From: Anaerolineales bacterium
GTDB lineage: Bacteria > Chloroflexota > Anaerolineae > 4572-78 > J111
Assembly (NCBI GenBank): GCA_020634855.1
Contig: JACKAU010000011.1
Location: 62,001-126,000, forward strand
DNA: 64,000 nucleotides
Direction of reading: 5' to 3'
Part shown: positions 43,961-53,022 of the stretch, in pieces
Numbering within the stretch: position 1 is the stretch's first letter
Layout of the letters: each line of letters opens with the position of its first letter
Translations under genes and position numbers: made by a program
The notes under the pieces: model-generated
Told to the model about the DNA's origin: nothing
The model's database searches: none
What the model saw: only the letters and a program-made list of their open reading frames with translations

Positions 43961-46510
43961 GTGATCCCCATTAAATTGAAACTTCGCAACTTTATGGCTT
44001 ATCAAGATGCTGAATTAAATTTTCAAGGTCTGCATTTAGCGGCGTTAACCGGCGAAAATGGCGCCGGCAAAAGCAGCTTGCTCGACGCGATCACGTGGGT
44101 AGTCTGGGGTAAGGGCCGCGCTAAAAGGGACGACGAAATGATCCGGTTAGGGCAGACGGAGATGGAGGTGGAGTACACCTTTGACTTGAATAACAACATT
44201 TACCGGATTATCCGCAAACGAGATGCCAGCAAACGCGGCCGGAGCGATTTAAGTTTTCAGGTCCAAGATGCTGGCGGCTGGCGAACCCTGTCCGAAAACA
44301 GCCTGCGGGCCACCGAGAAAAAAATCAACGAGATCATGCGTTTGGATTACGACACCTTCATTAACTCGGCCTTTTTACTGCAAGGTCGGGCCGATGAATT
44401 TACGACGAAGGCCCCGGCCCAACGCAAGAAAATCTTGGGCGATATTCTGGGGCTGGCCATTTATGATCTCTACGCCGATCGGGCCAAGCAGCGGGCCAAT
44501 GAGAAGGATCGCGAGGCGGCTATCATCGAGGCGGAAATGAGCCAAATCGAGCGCGAGTTGGCCCGCGAGTCGGAGTATCGGGCTAATCTGATCGAGGCCG
44601 AAAAAGCGGTTGCTTCCTTATATAAGGATTTACAAGCAGCGGAGCAATCCCATTTAACGTTGCGCGATCAACACCGGGCCATCAACGACAAGCAGCGCCA
44701 GCTAGACGATTTGAGAGACCGGTTGTCCGGCGCGCAGGCGGATATGGCTGATTTAGATGAAGCCATCACCGTCGCGCAGCAGGCCATTGAAACGTATAAA
44801 ACTATTCTCAATCGCCGGACCGAAATAGAGGCCGGTTTGAGCCAATTGAGCCAGACCCGTGGCACCTTAAAAGATTGGGATCAACGGCTGCGTGAATCGA
44901 CTGAACTGGCCAATCAAAAGTACGAGCTGGACAGCGCCCGGCGTGAAGCCGAAGCGAAAATCAGAGCCGATTTGCGAGAAGTTGAGACTCGAATTAACAT
45001 GCTGACGCCAAAAGTGACCCATATGGAGATCCAGCGATCTCAGTTAAAGCAGGCCCAAACTGAACTCGATACCCTGACGGTTTTGGAACAAGAGCAAGAA
45101 ACGCAGCGGGCCAAGCAGCAAGCCCTGGCTGAAGAAGCGGCTCGCTTGACTGAACAAAATCGACAGTTCAAGCAGGAAATGGACGATATTAAGGACAGCC
45201 TGACTCAGTTGGAGCAGGCCGCCTTCAATTGCCCCATTTGCCGGCGTCCATTGGATGAAACCCACCGTCAAGAGGTATTAGCCCAATATCAGACCGAAGG
45301 AAAAGCCAAGGGCGATCAATTTCGAGCTAACCGGACCCGTTTGCAGGAAATTGTTGATCTGCAAGCCCAATTGAAGCACAACCTGACTCATAACGAAAAA
45401 GTGCTACGCGAGAGCGCCAAGCTCCAGCGAAAAGTGGCCCAGCTTGAGCAGCTACTCCAAGAGGCCGAGCAAGCGGCTATCGAACTGGCAGCAAGCCAAG
45501 AACGCGAGGCTGAGCTACAAAAACGGCTTGATCGGCAAGATTTTGCGCTCGATGTGCTTAACAATCTCAAAAATGTTGAGGCAGAATTAGCCAAATTGGG
45601 GTATAATAAGGACGCGCACGATCAGTCTCGGGCCGAGGTTGATCGTTTGATCCACTTTGAAGAAGAGGGACGCGCTTTAACCGAAGCTGACAAACGTATA
45701 AAAGAAGAAGAAAAACGCCAGGAGCGGGATCGGGCACGATACCAACGGCTGTTGGAACAAACCGCCGTCGATCGCGCCAGAGTGGCTGAACTGGAAATTG
45801 AGACGGCCGGGCTGGCCGAACTTAGTCTCAAGCTTAACCAGGCCAGCGCGGCGCTGGATGCCACCCAACTTCAATATCGCCTGGCTCAAGATCGGGTCGC
45901 ATCAACCAAACAACAGTTAGATCACATCGCTTATCAGGCCAAAGAACGGGCTAAAAAAGAAGAGCAGCTTCAGCAAGTTCGGGAGGCGATGGGCGTTTAC
46001 AAAGAGTTACAGGTGGCTTTCGGTAAAAAGGGGGTGCAGGCCCTGCTCATCGAAAGCGCAATTCCTGAAATTGAAGAAGAAGCCAATCGTCTGCTTACCC
46101 GGATGACCGATGGCCGGATGAGTATTCGCTTTGAAACGCAGCGCGAAGCCAAAAGCGGTGACAGCACCATCGAAACGCTTGATATTCGGATTGCCGATGA
46201 GATTGGCACTCGCGATTATGAAATGTATTCCGGCGGCGAAGCCTTTCGTATCAACTTTGCCATTCGAGTGGCCATCAGCAAAATTCTGGCTCGACGAGCC
46301 GGAGCGCGCTTGCAAACCCTGGTGTTGGACGAAGGCTTCGGCACTCAAGATGTGCAGGGTCGAGAGCGATTGGTTGAAGCCATCAACGCCATCCAGGATG
46401 ATTTTGAAAAGATCATCGTGATCACGCATATCGATGAATTAAAGGATGCTTTTCCGGCCCGGATCGACGTCTGGAAAACGTCTCAGGGGAGTCAACTGGC
46501 TATCCGCTAG
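43961..46510 (+). CDS. sbcC: SbcC/Rad50-like exonuclease ATPase subunit
   Basis: An 849-aa SMC-like ATPase. The Walker A GENGAGKSS lies at about 32-40. Two long coiled coils flank the zinc hook CPIC (C424 and C427). The ABC signature region is MYSGGEAFRINFA and Walker B is TLVLDEGFGTQD (D790, E791). It works with SbcD/Mre11 in processing DNA ends and hairpins. No SbcD gene lies next to it, which is unusual. It starts at GTG with TTGAGGT upstream. It is about 150-200 residues shorter than E. coli SbcC, mostly in the coiled coil, like archaeal Rad50. Confidence 0.9.
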   Translation: MIPIKLKLRNFMAYQDAELNFQGLHLAALTGENGAGKSSLLDAITWVVWGKGRAKRDDEMIRLGQTEMEVEYTFDLNNNIYRIIRKRDASKRGRSDLSFQVQDAGGWRTLSENSLRATEKKINEIMRLDYDTFINSAFLLQGRADEFTTKAPAQRKKILGDILGLAIYDLYADRAKQRANEKDREAAIIEAEMSQIERELARESEYRANLIEAEKAVASLYKDLQAAEQSHLTLRDQHRAINDKQRQLDDLRDRLSGAQADMADLDEAITVAQQAIETYKTILNRRTEIEAGLSQLSQTRGTLKDWDQRLRESTELANQKYELDSARREAEAKIRADLREVETRINMLTPKVTHMEIQRSQLKQAQTELDTLTVLEQEQETQRAKQQALAEEAARLTEQNRQFKQEMDDIKDSLTQLEQAAFNCPICRRPLDETHRQEVLAQYQTEGKAKGDQFRANRTRLQEIVDLQAQLKHNLTHNEKVLRESAKLQRKVAQLEQLLQEAEQAAIELAASQEREAELQKRLDRQDFALDVLNNLKNVEAELAKLGYNKDAHDQSRAEVDRLIHFEEEGRALTEADKRIKEEEKRQERDRARYQRLLEQTAVDRARVAELEIETAGLAELSLKLNQASAALDATQLQYRLAQDRVASTKQQLDHIAYQAKERAKKEEQLQQVREAMGVYKELQVAFGKKGVQALLIESAIPEIEEEANRLLTRMTDGRMSIRFETQREAKSGDSTIETLDIRIADEIGTRDYEMYSGGEAFRINFAIRVAISKILARRAGARLQTLVLDEGFGTQDVQGRERLVEAINAIQDDFEKIIVITHIDELKDAFPARIDVWKTSQGSQLAIR

Positions 46511-46550
46511 GCCCTTTAAGCGTAGAAATTTTATCAAAGAGTAAAGTTGT

Positions 46551-47639
46551 ATGTCACACACAGGCGACTCGTTGTCACGCGAACAGCGCATCCGAAAACA
46601 GGCTGAACTTCAAGCCCTGTATAATGCCTTGTCCAATTTAAGAGATCGTGAACTTTCCTATATAGAAGCGTCCGCAGCCATCCCCGAATTATCAATTAAC
46701 CAGACCAACCAAATTCGGCATAGAATCGTGGCTATTGAAGGCGAACTGCTGGCTGCTTCCGGCGAAGAGGATACCTCTGACACGTTTGCGCACCGTTTCT
46801 ATCGAGAGGGGTTTGAGGCGGAACTGGCCGGCGATGGCGACAAAGCCATTAAACTGTACAAAAAAGCGGATCGGTACGATCATCAAGATGCCGAGATGGC
46901 CATCCGCAGCCTCCGCTACCGGATAAAACGGGAAAGAAACATCCCCCGTGACCTACAAGCCTGGCTGCCGCCGCCGGCGCATAATCTCAGAAATCGACTA
47001 ATTGTGGGCGTAGCCGCCGTTTTGATCTGCACCCCCCTGGCCATTTTTATTTTCTATCGAGGCAGTTCACCGCAGACATCGCCTATCGCTGGCGAACTAA
47101 CCGCTACGCTGACCCTGACGCCTACCCCGGTGGCCGTTCAGCTTATTGTCCCCGACACCCCTACGCCTCTCCCAACGTTTACCTCCACCCCGCTGCCCTT
47201 ACCCTCGGTCCCTCCGCTCCCCACTCCTACCGCCCTTTCAACCACCGTCGATACAGCTACCCCAACGCCGCCGCCAACGCCTACAGTCGTCTTTATGCCT
47301 GCCCCTAAAATTATCGGTCCCCGTGACGGGTTGGTCTGGCTCGATGGGGCGGTTGTGTTTGAATTTGAGCCGGTCGATTTACAACCTGACGACCTTTACT
47401 GCTTGAACACCCTGCGCGGTTTGGACAACACCTATACCGAGAACTGGAGCTATCCGCCCACCGGCAATGAAAAACCGATCATCGCGATTCAGGCTAACGT
47501 TCTTCGAGTAGCCCAGGTTCAGGGTATGCAGTGTATTATTTGGTCAGCCGCAATTGGCCGGGGAAACTGCGACAACATTATCAGCGATAGTACGTCAGAA
47601 CGGGTGATCGGCTTACCACGGGTGTGTGATCTTAATTAA
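46551..47639 (+). CDS. Single-pass membrane protein with PT-rich linker
   Basis: A 362-aa protein of unknown function. Residues 1-140 are helical and charged (LREQRIRKQAELQALYNAL-like), with a segment FYREGFEAELAGDGDKAIKL resembling a TPR unit. A transmembrane helix lies at about 147-168. A Thr/Pro-rich linker (about 180-250) precedes a roughly 110-residue extracytoplasmic domain with four cysteines and YCLNTLRGLDNTYTENWSYP. It follows sbcC after 40 bp but has no evident functional link. Confidence 0.65.
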   Translation: MSHTGDSLSREQRIRKQAELQALYNALSNLRDRELSYIEASAAIPELSINQTNQIRHRIVAIEGELLAASGEEDTSDTFAHRFYREGFEAELAGDGDKAIKLYKKADRYDHQDAEMAIRSLRYRIKRERNIPRDLQAWLPPPAHNLRNRLIVGVAAVLICTPLAIFIFYRGSSPQTSPIAGELTATLTLTPTPVAVQLIVPDTPTPLPTFTSTPLPLPSVPPLPTPTALSTTVDTATPTPPPTPTVVFMPAPKIIGPRDGLVWLDGAVVFEFEPVDLQPDDLYCLNTLRGLDNTYTENWSYPPTGNEKPIIAIQANVLRVAQVQGMQCIIWSAAIGRGNCDNIISDSTSERVIGLPRVCDLN

Positions 47640-47898
47640 GCAGGTTTAAATGGCGACTTGACCGCATCATTTCAACAACCCAGAATAATGTAAGACAAAC
47701 TTCAGTTTGTCCTACAAAAATCCCCATTTTTAAGAAAATATATTTGCCCCTAGAATTCGGTTAGCACCATTACATTGCCATTTGTCGCCTAAGAACAAGC
47801 TTTGACAACTAGCAATTTAATTACCCCAACCTATCTGTAATACCCACTTGTTAATTCAATTTTTCTGTTTAAAATTAACTATAGAAAGGAACAATAAA
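47640..47898. other. Intergenic region with a family-C repeat
   Basis: About 260 bp. TAAGACAAACTTCAGTTTGT and CCTACAAAAATCCC at 47691-47740 recur at 62462-62512. The right end is A/T-rich and carries the AGAAAGGAAC ribosome-binding site of the next gene. An upstream in-frame ATG at 47848 is disfavoured because it lies before this site. Confidence 0.5.
47691..47740. repeat. Interspersed repeat family C, copy 1
   Basis: GACAAACTTCAGTTTGTCCT forms a short hairpin and is followed by ACAAAAATCCCC, then TTTTTAAGAAAATAT. A diverged copy is at 62462-62512 in the same order. Confidence 0.6.
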
Positions 47899-49647
47899 AT
47901 GGACGCCAACCGCCGCCGACCCCGGGTGCTGATTTGTGATCGTATCGCAGATGCGGGCATCGATCTGCTACGTGAACATGCCGATGTGGACGTAAAGATC
48001 GGGTTAACGCCTGATGAGTTGTTGAAAATCATTGGCAGTTATGAGGCGGTTGTGGTTAGAAGCGCAACCAAAATTAGAGCCAATGCGATTGAGCGGGCTT
48101 ACAGTCTGAAAGTCATCGGCCGGGCGGGGGCGGGTTTGGATAATATCGATGTCGATGCCGCCCAAAAGCGCGGCATCAAGGTGGTCAACTGTCCCGACGC
48201 CAACACTCGGGCTGTAGCGGAACATACGATGGCGATGATGCTAGCCCTGGCTCGACACCTGCCTGAAGCGGACACGAGTTTAAAGGAAGGACGATGGGAA
48301 AAAAACAAACTGATGGGTACCGGCTTATTCGGTAAAACGCTCGGAATCGTCGGTTTTGGCCGGATCGGACGCGAGGTCGCCATTCGCGCCCAAGCTTTTG
48401 GGATGAAAGTTTTGGTCAATCAGCGTCGTCCCACGCCGGAACTCAACCTGGAGGCCAAAGTCCAGGCGGTTGACTTGAACGACTTGCTCCAACAATCCGA
48501 TTTTGTCACTCTGCACGTGCCGGCCAAACCGGAAACCGAACACCTGATCGGAGCCGAGCAGTTGGCCTTGATGCAGCCCACCGCTTATCTTATTAATACT
48601 GCTAGAGGAACGGTGGTCAACGAAGCGGCGTTGCTCGACGCTTTAAATCGGGGTCTCATTGCCGGCGCGGCGCTCGATGTCTTTGCCAAAGAGCCGGCCA
48701 TCGACAGCCAATTGGCCCAGCATGAGCGAGTTATCGCCACGCCGCATGTCGCTGCCAGCACCGAGGATGCCCAAAATCTGGCGGCGATTACCGTCGCGCA
48801 ACAAATTATTGACGTTATCGACGCCGTGCCGGTCGACAATCCGCTCTTACTCCGCATTGTGCCCACCGACCAAATTATTCCTCACGAAAGCACCGATCCT
48901 CGACGAGTTGAGCGGTTGGTGCAGCGACTGGCGGAGGATGGCATTCTGGCTAACCCGCCGGTGGTCATCGAGGCCAATGATCATTACGTCGTGCTCGATG
49001 GGGCCACGCGGGTCAAGGCGATGAAAGAGATGAAAATCCCCCACCTGTTAGTGCAACTGGCCTCGTCTGAAACTGGACTTGAATTACAAAGCTGGTATCA
49101 TGTCATTCGACAAATAGAGTTGCCGCAGCTTATCGATCTGCTCCATGCTGTTCCGGCTGTCTCACTGCGAGAAACCGACCCCCAGCATATCCATAATGAA
49201 ATGGTTGAGTACGGCGGCCTGTGTTTTGTGCGCACCGTCGAAAACAAAATTTATCTGGTCGAGGCCAGGCCGGGGATTAACAAGCTGGAGGCGTTAAATC
49301 AGTTGACCGAAATGTATATCGACGCCAGCTATGTCACCCGTACCCTGGAGGACAAACTCGATCACCTGCGGGATGAGTATCCGGACATGGCCGCTCTGGT
49401 TGTCTTCGGCAGCTACACAACTGAGCAGATTTTGCAGATTGTTCAGGCCGGACATTTTCTACCGGCCGGTATCACCCGCTTTATTGTGTCGGGCCGAGTG
49501 CTGCGGGTCAATCTTAGTCTGGATTATCTCAAGTCGGATGAGTCGCTGCTGGAAAAGAATAAATGGCTGCGCCAACTGGTTATCGAAAAGTTGGGCAACA
49601 GCCAGGCCAGGTACTATGCCGAGTCGGTTTACTTGATGGATGAATAA
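47899..49647 (+). CDS. Phosphoglycerate dehydrogenase fused to a SerK/SbnI-like serine kinase domain
   Basis: A 582-aa protein. Residues 1-315 are a 2-hydroxyacid dehydrogenase closely matching SerA: GFGRIG (152-157), catalytic R236 (NTARG), E265 (KEP) and H283 (TPHVAAS). Instead of ASB/ACT domains, residues 318-582 resemble the ParB/Srx-fold free serine kinases SerK and SbnI: E330 in IIPHESTDPRRVERL, the ILANPPVV strand, D367/R371 in VVLDGATR, and a C-terminal GITRFIVSGRVLRVN block. SerK makes O-phosphoserine from serine and ADP. The fusion would join two routes to phosphoserine in one chain. The kinase role is inferred; a purely regulatory ParB-like domain is the alternative. def follows after 22 bp. 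Confidence 0.8.
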   Translation: MDANRRRPRVLICDRIADAGIDLLREHADVDVKIGLTPDELLKIIGSYEAVVVRSATKIRANAIERAYSLKVIGRAGAGLDNIDVDAAQKRGIKVVNCPDANTRAVAEHTMAMMLALARHLPEADTSLKEGRWEKNKLMGTGLFGKTLGIVGFGRIGREVAIRAQAFGMKVLVNQRRPTPELNLEAKVQAVDLNDLLQQSDFVTLHVPAKPETEHLIGAEQLALMQPTAYLINTARGTVVNEAALLDALNRGLIAGAALDVFAKEPAIDSQLAQHERVIATPHVAASTEDAQNLAAITVAQQIIDVIDAVPVDNPLLLRIVPTDQIIPHESTDPRRVERLVQRLAEDGILANPPVVIEANDHYVVLDGATRVKAMKEMKIPHLLVQLASSETGLELQSWYHVIRQIELPQLIDLLHAVPAVSLRETDPQHIHNEMVEYGGLCFVRTVENKIYLVEARPGINKLEALNQLTEMYIDASYVTRTLEDKLDHLRDEYPDMAALVVFGSYTTEQILQIVQAGHFLPAGITRFIVSGRVLRVNLSLDYLKSDESLLEKNKWLRQLVIEKLGNSQARYYAESVYLMDE

Positions 49648-49669
49648 AATAATCGAGGTTTTTAGAATT

Positions 49670-50218
49670 ATGGCGGTCAAACCCATCGTACTTTATAGTG
49701 AAAATGAAGCCGCTTTGCGCAAAAAGAGCGAGCCGGTGCGCGTGATGAACCGGCATGTCAAAAAAATTATTCGCGACCTAAAGGATACGCTGCTGCACTG
49801 CGATAACGGCATCGGCCTGGCCGCGCCGCAAATCAACATCCACAGCCGTATTGTGGCGGTCAGACTCAACAGCAGCGCCGAAGGCGAGGGCAACCTCGAC
49901 CCACCGATTGCCTTAGTTAATCCCGAAATTGTGGAATCGAGCCGTGAGGAGCGAGATTTCGACGGCTGTTTGAGTTTTCCCGGCCTATTCGCCGAGACGG
50001 TGCGCCCGCACTACCTCCGGGTCAAAGGTCTAGATGAACGCGGCCAGCCGTTCGACCGCGTCTTTGAGGGGTTCGATGCCGTGTTGGTCCACCACGAAAT
50101 TGACCACCTCAACGGCGTGCTTTTCATTGACCGCGTTACTCGCCCGGAAGATCTTTACACCGTCCGCGAGGATGAAGAGGGAAACATCATTCGGGTGCCG
50201 GTGACAATGGGGAAGTAA
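49670..50218 (+). CDS. def: Peptide deformylase
   Basis: A 182-aa metalloenzyme that removes the formyl group from nascent N-terminal methionine. Motif 1 is GIGLAAPQ (47-54), motif 2 DGCLSFPG with metal ligand C100, motif 3 HHEIDHLNG with H142, E143 and H146. Asp replaces the usual Glu before GCLS, a minor variation. The start at 49670 has GAGG upstream; an earlier in-frame ATG overlaps the preceding gene. It converges with the glycoside-hydrolase-like gene, leaving 5 bp between stop codons. Confidence 0.94.
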   Translation: MAVKPIVLYSENEAALRKKSEPVRVMNRHVKKIIRDLKDTLLHCDNGIGLAAPQINIHSRIVAVRLNSSAEGEGNLDPPIALVNPEIVESSREERDFDGCLSFPGLFAETVRPHYLRVKGLDERGQPFDRVFEGFDAVLVHHEIDHLNGVLFIDRVTRPEDLYTVREDEEGNIIRVPVTMGK

Positions 50219-50223
50219 TTACG

Positions 50224-52851
50224 TCAATCCTTAGATGGTAGCGACGGCTCCCGCCACTCCCGGACCTCATCCTTGCGGGGGTCAGCCTTAAGCGCCTCAA
50301 CCACCGGCAGCGTTGTTCCCTCGCGATCCTTATACCAAGCGGCGTTTTCAAAGCGTTCGTCGCCGGCTTCCCCGGCGTTGTTAGCCAGCAGCCACGGCGT
50401 TTGAGCCAAGAAGTACCCCGGCGCTTCGTCGAGCATAAAGTGGTACGCATCCAGCGTTAGCGTCGCAACATCTTCCTCTCGAACCGGCGGGTAACGCGGG
50501 TCCTCCGCCGCGCCGGCCGTAGCGCCGCCCTCGGTGCTAATGATGGGGAGATAATAGCCAAACCGATCAAAAAAGATACCGGCATAAGCATCGAACTTAC
50601 GAAAGGCGTTCGAGTCTTTATCGATGGTGTTGCCAACCCAGAAGCCGCCCTGCTCTCTGGGCAGCTTAGCCTTACGACGGGCGTCGTTGATCGCCTCGAC
50701 TTGCTCAGGCGTCAAGTCACGCGCTTCGATTTCAGCCTCGGTCAGCAACACATCGTCCACATTGACCGGGTCGGTCGGATAATCGAGCGGGTGGTTGAGA
50801 AAGTAGTTATGGACCGGTATCCACGCGCCAATCAACAAATCCTCACGCCCTCTGGCCCGTAAACCATCCAGAAATTGACCCAGAAATACCATATCATCGA
50901 CCGTGCCGCCCCCGGCCAGCGGCGGTAAACTGGGTAACCCGCCGGCCTCGTAAATATCGGTCGCAGCCATAATCCACAATCCGACCAAACGCTCCACGTT
51001 GACCGGTTCGCCTTCAGGCCAGCCGCCGGCCGGACCGGCCACATTCGGCTCGTTGTACAACTCAAAATAGTTGACGCCCATCGCTTTGGCCTCAGTCACA
51101 AGTTCAGGCAGGTGTTGGTATGGCTCGTTGAACGGTTTGTAGACGCGCATCACCGGCTCGATGTCGTTGGCCACAAGTTGTTCGATCAAATAGGGATCGG
51201 TCACAGCGGGATGATCGTCCTGCAAAAACTTGACCCACTTGATGTTCATCGCCAGGAGTTCCCTCACGAAATAATCGACTACGTCTTCCGGCAAGCGCTG
51301 GTTGGTCGGCGACCAATGGATACCGCGACCGTTGTCGGCGGGCGGACGGGGATAGTTGGCGAGGGAAATTGGAGACTGGAGATTGGAGATGGGAGATTGA
51401 GAGCGGCGTTTTTGGGTCAGGCAGTCCGTATCGTCGGCGGCACATAGGAGACGAGCTTCGTCTTTGCGGGCACGATTTTTGAGAGCGGCGACGACCGGCT
51501 CTTGATCGCCATCGCGATTGTGATACCAGGCGTTGACTTCCCAGACCGGCTCTTCGTAATCGAGCGCGCCCTGAGCCAGCAGCCAAGTTGAGGTAGCAAA
51601 GTAATAGTCCGGCGCATCGTCGAGCATGTAATCCGCCGACCACAGGGTCCAATCGGCTACGGTCGGCCCATCGACCTCCGGGTAACGCGGATCTTCCGAC
51701 GATCCGCGAGTCGCGCCGCCTTCGGTGGAAATCAGCGGTATCTCAAAGCCAAACAGATCGTAAAACTGGTTACGATAGGCCACAAAATGCAAGAACGCCG
51801 TCGAGTCGTCGTAGAGATTGAAGCCCATCAACTCCCCGGCGGTGAACTTGTGGTTGATCGCTTCGATTTCGGAGTTACTGAGATTGAAGCGATCGGCATC
51901 GGCTTCCGTGAGCAGTCGATGTTTAAGGATACCGGCTACGGCCCGATTGAGATTTATGGTCTGGGCCTCCACCGGGTCTAGCTCATAGCGTTCGACCTCT
52001 TCCGGCGTCAACAAGCGGCCGGTCTGGTTGACTTCATCGTAGGGATAAGCCGGTGGGTGGTTGATGTTGTAGTTGTGGATCGATCCCCAGGAAAAGTAGA
52101 GGACGTCCTCGTTACCCTGCTCGCGCAACGCATCGAAAAATTGGTAGAAAAAGGACTCTCGCCACCCTTCTTCCTTTTGATTGGGCGCGAAAAAGGAGGG
52201 CAGGCCCGGATAGCCGCCGGCCAAATAAATCGTGCGGGCGGCGTCGGCCCAGATTTCGGCCAGATATTCGGGCTGAGGAGTTTCGTCGTCGCACCAGCCG
52301 CCGGACTCGCCAGGCTGGTTCGGCTCGTTGTAGAGATCGTAATAGTAGACCCCCTTCGCCACGTAATGGCGCACCAACGCGTCGAGTTCTTCCGGATCGT
52401 AGGGGGTGTTGCACTGCTGGTAGATGCGGATGATCGGCATGATATCGTTTGCTACCAGCCGGTCAATGGTCGCATCGTAATCGCGGTTGGTCAGGCCATC
52501 GACCAGCAGCTTGACCCACTTGATATTCATCTCGACCAACTCGTTGACGAAATAATCCGTCGCCTCATCCGATTGGCCGTAGAGGTGGGTACTCCAATGA
52601 ATGCCCAGACCGTTGTCCTGCGATGGACGCGGATAGGCGTCGAGCGGAAGGGGTTCGGTGGGGAAGGGGGGTTGGGTGGTTGGTGGGTTAGTTGGTTGGG
52701 TGGTTGGTGGGTTAGTTGGTTGGGTTGTTGGTTGACTGGTTGGATTATTGGTTGGTTGGGTTGTTGGTTCCGGTGAAGGTGTGGGTGTTTCGGTAGGCAG
52801 TGCGGTGATTTCGGTCGGTGTGGGTTGGGGGGGGGGGGAGTGGTTTGGCAA
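50224..52851 (-). CDS. Duplicated glycoside-hydrolase-like protein, signal peptide out of frame
   Basis: 875 codons as an uninterrupted frame. A Pro/Thr linker (about 8-68) precedes two homologous TIM-barrel-like domains (about 71-450 and 505-875), each opening YPRP...DNG.GIHWS and containing MNIKWVK. Each has a candidate acid/base Glu in YNEPN (E176 in copy 1) and a candidate nucleophile in STEGGAT, as in clan GH-A enzymes. The natural start is probably 52901, where a lipoprotein signal peptide lies in another frame across a C12 tract (see 52827). The domains are joined by SPISNLQSPISL, encoded by intergenic-type repeats. Secreted polysaccharide breakdown is likely; the exact family is unknown. 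Confidence 0.8.
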   Translation of the reverse strand: MPNHSPPPQPTPTEITALPTETPTPSPEPTTQPTNNPTSQPTTQPTNPPTTQPTNPPTTQPPFPTEPLPLDAYPRPSQDNGLGIHWSTHLYGQSDEATDYFVNELVEMNIKWVKLLVDGLTNRDYDATIDRLVANDIMPIIRIYQQCNTPYDPEELDALVRHYVAKGVYYYDLYNEPNQPGESGGWCDDETPQPEYLAEIWADAARTIYLAGGYPGLPSFFAPNQKEEGWRESFFYQFFDALREQGNEDVLYFSWGSIHNYNINHPPAYPYDEVNQTGRLLTPEEVERYELDPVEAQTINLNRAVAGILKHRLLTEADADRFNLSNSEIEAINHKFTAGELMGFNLYDDSTAFLHFVAYRNQFYDLFGFEIPLISTEGGATRGSSEDPRYPEVDGPTVADWTLWSADYMLDDAPDYYFATSTWLLAQGALDYEEPVWEVNAWYHNRDGDQEPVVAALKNRARKDEARLLCAADDTDCLTQKRRSQSPISNLQSPISLANYPRPPADNGRGIHWSPTNQRLPEDVVDYFVRELLAMNIKWVKFLQDDHPAVTDPYLIEQLVANDIEPVMRVYKPFNEPYQHLPELVTEAKAMGVNYFELYNEPNVAGPAGGWPEGEPVNVERLVGLWIMAATDIYEAGGLPSLPPLAGGGTVDDMVFLGQFLDGLRARGREDLLIGAWIPVHNYFLNHPLDYPTDPVNVDDVLLTEAEIEARDLTPEQVEAINDARRKAKLPREQGGFWVGNTIDKDSNAFRKFDAYAGIFFDRFGYYLPIISTEGGATAGAAEDPRYPPVREEDVATLTLDAYHFMLDEAPGYFLAQTPWLLANNAGEAGDERFENAAWYKDREGTTLPVVEALKADPRKDEVREWREPSLPSKD
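52827..52838 (-). repeat. Homopolymer of 12 G (C on the coding strand)
   Basis: With 12 C the lipoprotein signal frame and the hydrolase frame do not connect. 13 or 10 C would join them exactly. The tract is therefore a phase-variation switch or a sequencing length error. Confidence 0.85.
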
Positions 52852-52901
52852 GCGGTCAGGAGAAGGGTGATCGTGAGAGACAGGGTGATGATTAATTTCA
52901 A
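52839..52901 (-). pseudogene. Lipoprotein signal peptide of the glycoside-hydrolase gene, frame-shifted
   Basis: From ATG 52901 the minus strand reads MKLIITLSLTITLLLTAC followed by QTT, a textbook lipoprotein signal with lipobox LTAC, then enters the C12 tract as prolines. In this frame it continues for about 100 meaningless residues. It evidently belongs to the downstream hydrolase frame. Confidence 0.8.
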
Positions 52902-53022
52902 ACAGGGTCCTCCAAGTTATCTAAGAAGTTGGAAAATGCAAGGTATTTCTGCCTTCGAAAATCAACAATTAGCATACACCGTCTTGGCTCCAATACAAAA
53001 TCCGATTCGGCGTTCCCCACAT

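Noticed and set aside
52057..52776. 239-codon open frame antisense to the glycoside-hydrolase gene
   Set aside because: A shadow of the real gene on the other strand; the minus-strand product has clear domain repeats and catalytic motifs.
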